NCBI GenBank assembly: GCA_012510695.1 | Contig: JAAZHN010000063.1 | Span: 1-5,733 of the forward strand | Source of the DNA: Mollicutes bacterium | Lineage (GTDB): Bacteria; Bacillota_I; Bacilli_A; RF39; UBA660 | Direction of reading: 5' to 3' | DNA length: 5,733 nucleotides | Part shown: piece by piece, positions 1-5,640 of the stretch | Position numbering within the stretch: the stretch's first letter is position 1 | How the letters are laid out: the number at the start of each line of letters is the position of its first letter | Position numbers and translations under genes: made by a program | The notes under the pieces: model-generated | What the model was told of the DNA's origin: nothing | The model's input: the letters and a program-made list of their open reading frames with translations, nothing else | The model's database searches: none

Positions 1-899
1 AAACTAAATGAATAAAGTAGAGAGTTTTTTTCTCTTAAAGTTTCAAATAATCTTTTTTGTAATAATTCTTCTAAAACTATATAAGTTACTTCTTGCTCTT
101 TTTTATTAATCTTTAAGACATTGTAATTTATTACTACAACAGTTTGATAAGCATTATCTTCTTTAACTATTTCTTTATTTGGGATGAATAATTTACTAGA
201 TAAGGGTTTGAATTTTGGTTTGAGACCTCTATTTATTTTTTTAATATTTGGTTTAATAATTTCTAATACTTCTTCTTCTAAAATATTACCAATAAAAAAT
301 ATTTCTAAGTGTTTAGTTAATAATTCTTTATATAAATCTACTACATTTTCTTTAGTTAAACTATCAAGTATTTCTAACTTCTCCTCAATCGACAATGCTA
401 GAGGGTTTTCTTTTGAATAGATTTGTTCAGACTCTGTATTGGCGGTAAAGTTTTTATTTAATTTAGTATTTAATAAACTGACCCTGCGAGAGGCAATTGA
501 TGATTCAAAGGTTGATTTATCGAAAAAATCATTCTCAATATTTGGATTATTTAAAAACTCAAAAAGAAAATCCAGACATTTTTTCAACTCTGTTTTTTCT
601 GTGTATTTTGGATTAGGAAATCTGGCATATATATTACATTGCATCATTGAAGGGTTTACTACAAAATAATTATTGACATCTAAACCATATCTTTCACTTT
701 TTTCTTTTTCTAAAATATTATTTTTAGGATATTTTTTATTATTCATAATTAATAAATTAATTAGATAATAGTATTTAAACCACTCTTTAGGAGTATATAC
801 ATCTGAGATTGCTATTTGACAAAGGCAGCTCCTAAAACGATCATCAGTCTTTATTATATGGATTTTCACTCCATTATGCTTAAGTATTTTACTTGTCAT
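1..899 (-). CDS. yfmF: M16 peptidase-like protein, YfmF type, partial (3' end outside window)
   Basis: An open minus-strand frame runs without a stop from an ATG at 899-897 to the window edge, giving 299 codons. The usual M16 length is about 400-430, so roughly the last quarter is missing. Visible family features are an N-terminal strand (GVKIHIIKTD, residues 10-19), a KSERYGLDV segment (67-75) where relatives carry the 'LYGA' motif, the strand LEIFFIGNI (198-206) that ends the first M16 domain, and the second-domain motif LREKNSLLYSFS (288-299), matching the family's R-E-x-x-x-L-x-Y signature. I see no HxxEH zinc motif, so it is probably a non-catalytic member like B. subtilis YmfF. That protein normally pairs with an active M16 partner (YmfH) and is named for association with 5-aminopentanol modification of EF-P. 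The start is fixed by an in-frame TGA at 906-908 and a GGGTGA site 6 nt upstream. The M16 fold is fairly sure; the YfmF assignment is likely; the EF-P role is inherited from the family name only. Confidence 0.8.
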   Translation of the reverse strand, partial: MTSKILKHNGVKIHIIKTDDRFRSCLCQIAISDVYTPKEWFKYYYLINLLIMNNKKYPKNNILEKEKSERYGLDVNNYFVVNPSMMQCNIYARFPNPKYTEKTELKKCLDFLFEFLNNPNIENDFFDKSTFESSIASRRVSLLNTKLNKNFTANTESEQIYSKENPLALSIEEKLEILDSLTKENVVDLYKELLTKHLEIFFIGNILEEEVLEIIKPNIKKINRGLKPKFKPLSSKLFIPNKEIVKEDNAYQTVVVINYNVLKINKKEQEVTYIVLEELLQKRLFETLREKNSLLYSFS

Positions 900-905
900 T
901 ATTAG

Positions 906-911
906 TCACCC
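906..911 (-). promoter_or_regulatory. Ribosome binding site of the M16-like gene
   Basis: Read on the minus strand the site is GGGTGA, six bases before the ATG at 899. It matches the 3' half of AAGGAGGTGA. Together with the in-frame stop just upstream it fixes this start codon. Confidence 0.7.
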
Positions 912-917
912 ATCAAG

Positions 918-926
918 ATTATAGCA
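918..926 (-). promoter_or_regulatory. Extended -10 promoter for the M16-like gene
   Basis: The minus strand reads TGCTATAAT, a perfect extended -10 element (TGn plus TATAAT). No good -35 lies 16-18 bp upstream (AATGTA at 17 bp), which is typical of extended -10 promoters. The expected start of transcription is near 911-913, so the leader would be only about 12-15 nt and begin at the Shine-Dalgarno site. The element lies in the 79-bp gap shared with the divergent deoD promoter. Confidence 0.6.
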
Positions 927-928
927 TA

Positions 929-957
929 TTTACTTTAGTTTACATTGATATTATAAT
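929..957 (+). promoter_or_regulatory. deoD promoter (-35 TTTACT, -10 TATAAT)
   Basis: A -35-like TTTACT (929-934, 4 of 6 consensus) is followed after 17 bp by a perfect TATAAT (952-957). Transcription should start near 964, giving a leader of about 15 nt before the deoD ATG. The promoter drives deoD and, with no visible terminator between them, the downstream surface-protein gene. It overlaps the zone of the divergent minus-strand promoter, so the two could compete for polymerase. No clear operator palindrome was seen in this gap. Confidence 0.6.
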
Positions 958-965
958 GAATATAG

Positions 966-975
966 AAGGATGTGA
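966..975 (+). promoter_or_regulatory. deoD ribosome binding site
   Basis: AAGGATGTGA matches AAGGAGGTGA at nine of ten positions and ends three bases before the ATG at 979. This supports the chosen start, as does the close alignment of residues 1-25 to the E. coli DeoD N-terminus. Confidence 0.8.
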
Positions 976-978
976 ATT

Positions 979-1698
979 ATGCCTAGTATACATTTTGAAT
1001 TTGAAAAAAATGAAGTAGCAGATATCGTCTTAATGCCCGGTGATCCCCTAAGAGCTAAGTATATAGCAGATACTTATCTAAGTGAGGTTAAAGAAATTAA
1101 CACAGTTAGAAATAACCTCGGTTTTACAGGTTATTATAAGGGAAAAAGGTTAAGTGTTATTGCTTCAGGAATGGGTATTCCTAGCATGGGAATATATGCT
1201 TATGAGTTATTTGACTACTATGATGTTAAAACTATTATTCGCCTTGGAACATGTGGATCGATGAATGAAAATATTAAAGTTAAGGATGTCTTACTGGCAA
1301 ATAGGTCATATAGTGAATCAACATTTGCTTATGTATATGCTGGTAAAAAAGAAAAATATTTTAATTCAGATGATAAATTAAATGAAATTATTAAGTCTAC
1401 ATCTAAAGAAAATAATATCGAGATTAAATCTGGTTTAATATTTTCAACTGATGTTTTTGAGCCTTATGCTCAGGAAAATATTCTTAAATCATTATTGCCT
1501 CAAGACCAAACCTTTTTAGCGGCTGAGATGGAATCATTTGCCCTTTTCTTTTTAGCAAACTACTTAAATAAATCAGCTGCTTGTGTTTTAACTGTAAGTG
1601 ATTCCCCGTTTGAAAGTGTGATGTTAACTTCAAAAGAAAGACAAAATGAGTTAGATAAAATGATTACACTTGTTTTAGAAAGCATGTTAAAATTATGA
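979..1698 (+). CDS. deoD: Purine nucleoside phosphorylase (DeoD type)
   Basis: This cytoplasmic enzyme of purine salvage splits purine (deoxy)ribonucleosides with phosphate to free base and (deoxy)ribose-1-phosphate. At 239 residues it has the normal length of the hexameric bacterial DeoD family. Landmarks relative to E. coli DeoD are H5, the MPGDPLRAKYIA block (19-30) with G21 and R25, R44, the GMGIPS loop (64-69), RLGTCG (88-93) with R88 for phosphate, AEMES (182-186) for the ribose, D208 in TVSD as the catalytic acid, and R221 in KERQ. All key residues are present. Divergence is concentrated in residues 107-135 and 209-216, where E. coli has different substrate-side loops, so base preference cannot be read from sequence. 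It is the first gene of a two-gene operon. It ends in TGA; reading this as Trp would add only 13 unrelated residues, which argues for the standard code. Confidence 0.95.
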   Translation: MPSIHFEFEKNEVADIVLMPGDPLRAKYIADTYLSEVKEINTVRNNLGFTGYYKGKRLSVIASGMGIPSMGIYAYELFDYYDVKTIIRLGTCGSMNENIKVKDVLLANRSYSESTFAYVYAGKKEKYFNSDDKLNEIIKSTSKENNIEIKSGLIFSTDVFEPYAQENILKSLLPQDQTFLAAEMESFALFFLANYLNKSAACVLTVSDSPFESVMLTSKERQNELDKMITLVLESMLKL

Positions 1699-1699
1699 T

Positions 1700-1704
1700 G
1701 GAGG
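1700..1704 (+). promoter_or_regulatory. Ribosome binding site of the deoD-linked membrane protein
   Basis: GGAGG lies seven bases before the ATG at 1712, immediately after the deoD stop codon (1696-1698). The spacing is ideal and selects this start; it also implies translation from the deoD mRNA. Confidence 0.8.
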
Positions 1705-1711
1705 CTAGAGA

Positions 1712-2890
1712 ATGAAAAATGTTTTAGATATTTTTAAAAATATTTTTGAAAATATAGATAAGAAATACTTATATATAGGTGGTGGATTCATAGGTTTAAT
1801 GCTTTTTGCCACAATATTTGGAGCTTGTAATCGAGGTTCTGGTGGTGGAATAGTTGTTAAAAACTATGAAGATATAAAAGCAGTAATGGTCGAAGCCGCA
1901 CAGAAGTATTATGAAGATAATCAAATTTATTTACCAAGTGTTGGGGAAAAGACTCAAATAACTGACAAGGCTCTTACTAGTCAAGGTTATATGAAAGATT
2001 TAAGTAGTTATGCTCCTAAAGATGTTGAATGTAGTGGAAAAGTTGTTTTAACAAGACTAGATCGTTATGAAAATTCCTTTGTTGCCTTCTTAGATTGTGG
2101 TGAAGCATTTACTGAACTTGCACTTTATGAAACAATTTTAGAAGAAAATCCAATTACAGAAAGTGGCAATGGCCTATATGAAATGGGTGACTTAAAAGAA
2201 TTTAGAGGAGAACCTAAAAATAATTATGTAAAAATTAATGATCGACTTTATAGAGTACTTAGTATCGATAAAAATAACAATATAACTGTACTTTATGAAC
2301 AAAGAGTTGATAGAAGAAGAGATAATTATCTTGATGTTACTTATCATTGGGATGATCGTTTAAATAACGAAAAAATGGAAGTAATTGGAATTAATGAATT
2401 TGAATTAAGTAGATTTAAAGATATTCTAATTGAATTAAGTAATAATGAACAATTAATTACGGAAGAATTAAAACCAACATTAGTTAAAAGAAATTTATGT
2501 GTAGGTAAAATTGATTTAACTGATGAAGTAATTGATAATAGTCTTGAATGTTCTTTATTATCCAATGATCAATACTATGTTGGTGCTCTTACTGCTTCGG
2601 AAATAATTAGAGCAAGTCTAGATCCAGATTGCGATAAAATGAATGCGATTAATTGTATTAATTATAATTTTTTATTAGATAAGTCAAATACATTTTGGAG
2701 TCTTACTGCAACAAAAGCAAATACCTATCAACTTATTACTACTGGCAGTAAAGGACTATCTCTAAGTGATGCAAGAAATTATTATCGTTTTAAACCCACT
2801 TTAGTATTGGGAAATACAACAGTTAAATTAAAAGGTGATGGAACTATAGATAATCCTTATGTAATATTAAAAGAAACCGGTAAAAAATAA
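1712..2890 (+). CDS. Membrane-anchored extracytoplasmic protein with pilin-like segment, function unknown
   Basis: I do not recognise a named gene for this 392-residue protein. A short charged N-terminus (1-18) precedes one hydrophobic segment (19-38) ending GAC (C39), then a glycine/serine linker (42-46). The remainder should lie outside the membrane. Residues 50-130 (VKNYEDIKAVMVEAAQKYY, a later YLP, GYMKDL, C107, C129) resemble globular parts of pilin-like proteins of low-GC Firmicutes. YVKINDRLYRVLSID (172-186) resembles the YVxFNxELWRIIG strand pair of large clostridial surface-protein families. The C-terminus has YYVGALTASE (288-297), two cysteines (C307, C315), FWSLTAT (328-334), KPTLVLG (361-367) and GDGTIDNPYVI (375-385), the usual end of those same families. 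C39 could be a lipidated cysteine, but F36 at -3 is unusual for a lipobox, so a signal anchor is equally possible. It follows deoD by 13 bp, probably as an operon. The similarity statements come from remembered patterns, not a search. Confidence 0.85.
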   Translation: MKNVLDIFKNIFENIDKKYLYIGGGFIGLMLFATIFGACNRGSGGGIVVKNYEDIKAVMVEAAQKYYEDNQIYLPSVGEKTQITDKALTSQGYMKDLSSYAPKDVECSGKVVLTRLDRYENSFVAFLDCGEAFTELALYETILEENPITESGNGLYEMGDLKEFRGEPKNNYVKINDRLYRVLSIDKNNNITVLYEQRVDRRRDNYLDVTYHWDDRLNNEKMEVIGINEFELSRFKDILIELSNNEQLITEELKPTLVKRNLCVGKIDLTDEVIDNSLECSLLSNDQYYVGALTASEIIRASLDPDCDKMNAINCINYNFLLDKSNTFWSLTATKANTYQLITTGSKGLSLSDARNYYRFKPTLVLGNTTVKLKGDGTIDNPYVILKETGKK

Positions 2891-2904
2891 TTTACCGGTT
2901 TTTT
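2874..2904. terminator. Bidirectional intrinsic terminator shared by the deoD operon and typA
   Basis: A perfect 11-bp inverted repeat (2874-2884 with 2891-2901, core AACCGGTAAA) encloses a 6-nt AT loop. On the plus strand it runs into six T (2899-2904). On the minus strand it runs into TTTCTTTTAATATT, so it can end typA transcripts too. The left arm lies in the last codons of the surface-protein gene and the right arm in the last codons of typA; both stop codons sit at or in the loop. Confidence 0.85.
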
Positions 2905-4694
2905 CTATATTTAGGATCTAAAACTCTTTTTCTTAAACGAATTTCTGTTGGAGTTATTTCAACCATTTCATCATCAGAGATAAACTCTAAGGCAGTTTCT
3001 AAATTAAATACCTTAGCTTTGTTTAAAGTAATCGCCTCATCAGACGCTGCACTTCTAATATTAGTCATTTCTTTATTTTTACAAGGATTTACATCCAAAT
3101 CATTATCACGATTATGAATACCAATTATCATCCCAACATATACATCAGTTCCAGGATCAATTATCATTACCCCTCGATCAGTTAAATGAAATAATGAATA
3201 AGCAAATGAAACTCCATCAACCATTGAAACTAATACTCCATTTTTACGACCCATTATTTCACCAGCATAAGAATCATACTTAGCAAAACTACGAACCATG
3301 ATTCCTTCACCCTTAGTATTAGTAATAAATGTACTTCGATATCCTAATAAGCCTCTTGTTGGGACTATGTATTCTATATAAGTATATCCTTCTTCTTTAC
3401 TTGTCACTAAAACTATTTGACCTTTTCTTTCATTTAAATCATTGATAACAGTGCCAGAATACTCACTAGGAATACTTAATATAACATTCTCATAGGGCTC
3501 TAGTTTTTTATCAGCTTCATACTTAAAAATTACTTCAGGTTTAGAAACGCTAAGTTCATAACCTTCCCTACGCATATTTTCTAAAAGAATCGATAAATGA
3601 AGTTCACCTCTACCTGAGACTTTATAACCTTCAACACCAGGTATTTCTTCTACTTCTAAACCAACATTTATACACATTTCTTTTTCTAATCTTTCTTTAA
3701 TATGTCTACTAGTTAGAAACTTTCCACTTCTTCCTGCAAAAGGAGAAGTATTTGGATAAAAGTTCATCGATAACGTTGGACTATCTATTTCAATTTTAGG
3801 AAGCGGTTTAGGCTTATTTAAAGAGTTAATTGTATCTCCTATAGATATACTAGATAAACCTGCAATTATGACTATATCACCATAAAAAGCCTCTTTAACT
3901 TCAACTCTTTTTATACCTTCATAAACAAATAACTTAGATATTTTAGAATTAACTATTTCTCCATCATTTTTAACAATTGTTACTTGTTCATTAACTTTTA
4001 TTTTACCACTAGAAACTCTACCTATTCCAAGAGTACCAATATAATCATCATAGCCTAAATTAGATATTTGGAGTTGTAAATCATCATTAATATTTCCTGA
4101 ATAAGATTCAACATTAGCAACAATTGTCTTAAGTAATGGATCAATATTATCATTTATATCATTAACATTATATAATGCCACCCCATCCTTAGCACGACCA
4201 TAAAGTATTTTAAAATCTAATTGTTCATCAGATGCCCCTAATTCTAAAAATAAATCAAAAGTTAAATCAACTACCTCTGTAGGTCTAGCATCTTTTTTAT
4301 CAATTTTATTTATAAAAAGAATCGGTTTTAAATTATTTTTTAAAGCCTCTTTTAAAACAAACCTTGTTTGAGGCATTGGTCCTTCAGAAGCATCCACTAA
4401 TAATATAACTGTATCAACAGTTTTAATGACTCTTTCTATTTCTGATGAAAAATCAGCATGACCCGGAGTATCAACTATATTAATTTTATAATCATTATAC
4501 CTAATTGAACAATTTTTAGCTGTGATTGTAATCCCACGTTCGCGTTCTAAATCGTTACTATCCATTACCCGATCAACAACAGTTTCATGCTCATGAAAAA
4601 CATGACTTTGTTTTAACAAAGCATCTACTAAAGTACTCTTACCGGCATCGACATGTGCGACTACCGCAATATTAATTATTTTATTCATATTCAT
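2892..4694 (-). CDS. typA: Translational GTPase TypA/BipA
   Basis: TypA is a ribosome-binding GTPase of the EF-G superfamily, active in 50S assembly and stress or low-temperature growth. This copy (600 residues, normal for the family) shows G1 AHVDAGKST (13-21), switch I DLERERGIT (48-56), G3 DTPGHADF (75-82) with catalytic H79, G4 NKID (129-132) and a G5 equivalent YGRAKDG (164-170). Later landmarks are SPFAGRSGKF (316-325), SGRGELHLSILLENMRREGY (359-378), and the TypA-specific C-terminal domain with HNRDNDLDVN (527-536), TNIRSA (544-549) and EITPTEIRLRKR (579-590). These rule out EF-G, LepA and Tet(M)-type proteins. G1 has Ala where many TypA have His (VDHGK). Two starts are possible: M1 at 4694 or M3 at 4688. 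The SD-like site is better spaced for M3, and MNKIINIAVVAHVD then fits the usual N-terminus, so the protein may be 598 residues. It appears to have its own promoter. Confidence 0.96.
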   Translation of the reverse strand: MNMNKIINIAVVAHVDAGKSTLVDALLKQSHVFHEHETVVDRVMDSNDLERERGITITAKNCSIRYNDYKINIVDTPGHADFSSEIERVIKTVDTVILLVDASEGPMPQTRFVLKEALKNNLKPILFINKIDKKDARPTEVVDLTFDLFLELGASDEQLDFKILYGRAKDGVALYNVNDINDNIDPLLKTIVANVESYSGNINDDLQLQISNLGYDDYIGTLGIGRVSSGKIKVNEQVTIVKNDGEIVNSKISKLFVYEGIKRVEVKEAFYGDIVIIAGLSSISIGDTINSLNKPKPLPKIEIDSPTLSMNFYPNTSPFAGRSGKFLTSRHIKERLEKEMCINVGLEVEEIPGVEGYKVSGRGELHLSILLENMRREGYELSVSKPEVIFKYEADKKLEPYENVILSIPSEYSGTVINDLNERKGQIVLVTSKEEGYTYIEYIVPTRGLLGYRSTFITNTKGEGIMVRSFAKYDSYAGEIMGRKNGVLVSMVDGVSFAYSLFHLTDRGVMIIDPGTDVYVGMIIGIHNRDNDLDVNPCKNKEMTNIRSAASDEAITLNKAKVFNLETALEFISDDEMVEITPTEIRLRKRVLDPKYRKNR

Positions 4695-4700
4695 CGCCTA
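4691..4700 (-). promoter_or_regulatory. SD-like site that favours the second typA start (4688)
   Basis: The minus strand reads TAGGCGATGA, seven of ten matches to AAGGAGGTGA, ending two bases before the ATG at 4688. For the ATG at 4694 the AGG core would sit only two bases away (one C and one G between), too close for normal initiation. The deoD site has the same geometry as the 4688 reading, which supports starting at M3. Confidence 0.5.
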
Positions 4701-4704
4701 TGAA

Positions 4705-4733
4705 AATATACAACATATATTAAACTTTTACAA
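4705..4733 (-). promoter_or_regulatory. typA promoter (-35 TTGTAA, -10 TATATT)
   Basis: On the minus strand, TTGTAA (4728-4733, 4 of 6) and TATATT (4705-4710, 5 of 6) are separated by 17 bp. The predicted transcript start is near 4698, leaving a leader of about 10 nt to the preferred ATG at 4688, or 4 nt to the ATG at 4694. AT-rich DNA yields such matches by chance, so this is a candidate. Confidence 0.5.
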
Positions 4734-4742
4734 GAAAAAGTT
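4723..4742. repeat. 7-bp inverted repeat overlapping the typA -35 element
   Basis: Arms AACTTTT (4723-4729) and AAAAGTT (4736-4742) flank six bases that include most of the proposed -35 hexamer. It could be an operator or simply AT-rich coincidence. It is not followed by a T-run on the minus strand, so it is unlikely to be a terminator. Confidence 0.25.
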
Positions 4743-4756
4743 ACTATGGAGCATAG
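4734..4756 (-). terminator. Weak candidate terminator after the thermonuclease gene
   Basis: On the minus strand a 5-bp stem CTATG/CATAG with a 3-nt loop (4744-4756) is followed by TAACTTTTTC. The stem is short and the T-run is offset by four bases, so termination would be inefficient at best. Some read-through from the nuclease gene into typA is therefore possible. Confidence 0.3.
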
Positions 4757-4790
4757 ATTGTTATATTATCTTTTTTTCATATCTTACTTT

Positions 4791-5591
4791 TTATTTTTGT
4801 TTAACTCTTTGTTTAATTGCGATTATTGAAAATACTATTACTAAAATAATGTATATTAATTTTTCGATTATTTCTATTTCAGTGAGTTCTTTTTCTGCTT
4901 TTGCTTTACCACTTAATTCTTCTTCTGTGAATTTCCAAACTCCTTGTTTATGGTTTGCCGCGATTTCTTCTTGAACTTGTAGTAATGGAGTATATTTATA
5001 TCTATTATAAAGATAGGCTACTTTAGCATAACTATTTCTTACTAAACTTTCTTGAATTAAACCTTTATCAGTAAATAGCCATATTAAATGACGATTATAT
5101 TTATCTAATTTATCACTTTTTTCATCATACTCGATTGTTATTTTTTTGGCATTTTTTAAAGTTTCACAAGTGAAATCTCTAGCCTTCATCGCGAGTGATT
5201 TAACACTTTCATTTTGGCTATTTAACTCTGGGGTATCAACCGCTAATAATCTTGTAGTAATTATTTCTTTATTTAAAATTAATTTAACTGTATCTCCATC
5301 AACACAACTATGAAATTTAACTGTGGATTGTTTATTTGTTTTTTCTGTACAAGGATTTGTTGGAAATATTACTTCTGGTTCTTTTATATCCCATTGTTTA
5401 CTTTCTTGATTCCACTCTACTTGATGGAAGTGATAATTATCATAGTATTTATGATAACCATAATAAAAACCATCACATTCATTTATTTTAAGTGATTTGT
5501 TATTCTTACCATCAATAATATTTGCTTCATGGGCATTGATGTTGGGAATAAATATAAAACTCATTATTATAATTATAAATATTCTTTTCAT
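4791..5591 (-). CDS. Secreted, C-terminally anchored thermonuclease with YHYH-like N-terminal region
   Basis: This is a staphylococcal-nuclease-like (TNase) enzyme that should cut DNA and RNA outside the cell using calcium. The 266-residue protein has a signal peptide (K2, R3, hydrophobic 4-16, probable cleavage after NINA at 20). Residues 39-81 form a histidine/aromatic-rich region (ECDGFYYGYHKYYDNYHFH) bounded by C39 and C81, like YHYH-type domains. The nuclease domain spans about 90-220. By alignment to S. aureus nuclease, D98 and D100 (CVDGDTVKL) and D119 match the metal-site region, and R114, E122 (RLLAVDTPE) and R167 (DKYNRHLIWLF) match catalytic R35, E43 and R87. All are present. C96 and C142 could form a disulfide. 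A charged stretch (223-244) leads to a hydrophobic helix (245-259) and a basic tail (KQRVKQK), so the enzyme is probably held on the outer face of the membrane. No Shine-Dalgarno site precedes the ATG at 5591 or the in-frame M10, suggesting leaderless translation. Confidence 0.92.
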   Translation of the reverse strand: MKRIFIIIIMSFIFIPNINAHEANIIDGKNNKSLKINECDGFYYGYHKYYDNYHFHQVEWNQESKQWDIKEPEVIFPTNPCTEKTNKQSTVKFHSCVDGDTVKLILNKEIITTRLLAVDTPELNSQNESVKSLAMKARDFTCETLKNAKKITIEYDEKSDKLDKYNRHLIWLFTDKGLIQESLVRNSYAKVAYLYNRYKYTPLLQVQEEIAANHKQGVWKFTEEELSGKAKAEKELTEIEIIEKLIYIILVIVFSIIAIKQRVKQK

Positions 5592-5597
5592 ATATCA

Positions 5598-5603
5598 ATT
5601 ATA
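5598..5603 (-). promoter_or_regulatory. -10 element of the thermonuclease gene (predicts a leaderless mRNA)
   Basis: The minus strand carries a perfect TATAAT whose last base lies seven bases before the A of the ATG at 5591, so transcription would begin at the start codon itself. The best -35 at 17 bp is TTCCCT, only 3 of 6. The region upstream is the hairpin that ends the preceding gene. There is no SD sequence, consistent with a leaderless message. Confidence 0.5.
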
Positions 5604-5604
5604 C

Positions 5605-5640
5605 AAAAAAATAACAGTTTAGGGAAACTATTATTTTTTT
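5605..5640 (-). terminator. Intrinsic terminator of the upstream minus-strand gene
   Basis: Two 16-base arms (5605-5620 and 5625-5640) enclose a 4-nt loop. They pair fully in minus-strand RNA if one G-U wobble (5615 with 5630) is allowed. The A-run and the seven-T tail are themselves part of the stem, as in A-tract/U-tract terminators. The arm entered first contains the TAA and TAG stops of the preceding gene. On the plus strand no gene leads into it. Confidence 0.8.

Noticed and set aside
184..669. Two plus-strand open frames (184-420 and 439-669) that could be small proteins.
   Set aside because: Both lie antisense within the continuous minus-strand M16-like frame, have no SD site, and encode Leu/Ser/Asn/Phe-rich sequence typical of the reverse of AT-rich coding DNA.
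1712..1830. A prepilin (type IV pilin) signal at the N-terminus of the deoD-linked protein.
   Set aside because: There is no G|F-T-L-x-E cleavage motif before the hydrophobic segment, so only the downstream globular part is pilin-like.
2344..2565. Minus-strand open frame of 73 codons inside the deoD-linked gene.
   Set aside because: It is antisense to a well-supported gene, and its Ser/Leu/Asn-rich product has no recognisable motif.
2892..4694. The VDAGKS P-loop suggested a Tet(M)-like ribosomal protection protein.
   Set aside because: Length (600 rather than about 640) and the C-terminal motifs HNRDND, TNIRSA and EITPTEIRLRKR are those of TypA/BipA, not of Tet(M) or EF-G.
4695..4790. A riboswitch or small RNA in the gap between the nuclease and typA genes.
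   Set aside because: Only two short AT-rich hairpins are present in 96 bp, with no conserved aptamer-like helices; the predicted typA leader is only about 10 nt.
5310..5495. Plus-strand open frame of 61 codons, very hydrophobic, that might be a membrane peptide or toxin.
   Set aside because: It is the reverse of the nuclease gene's Tyr/His/Lys/Asn-rich coding region, which yields Ile/Phe/Tyr runs; it has no SD and no promoter.
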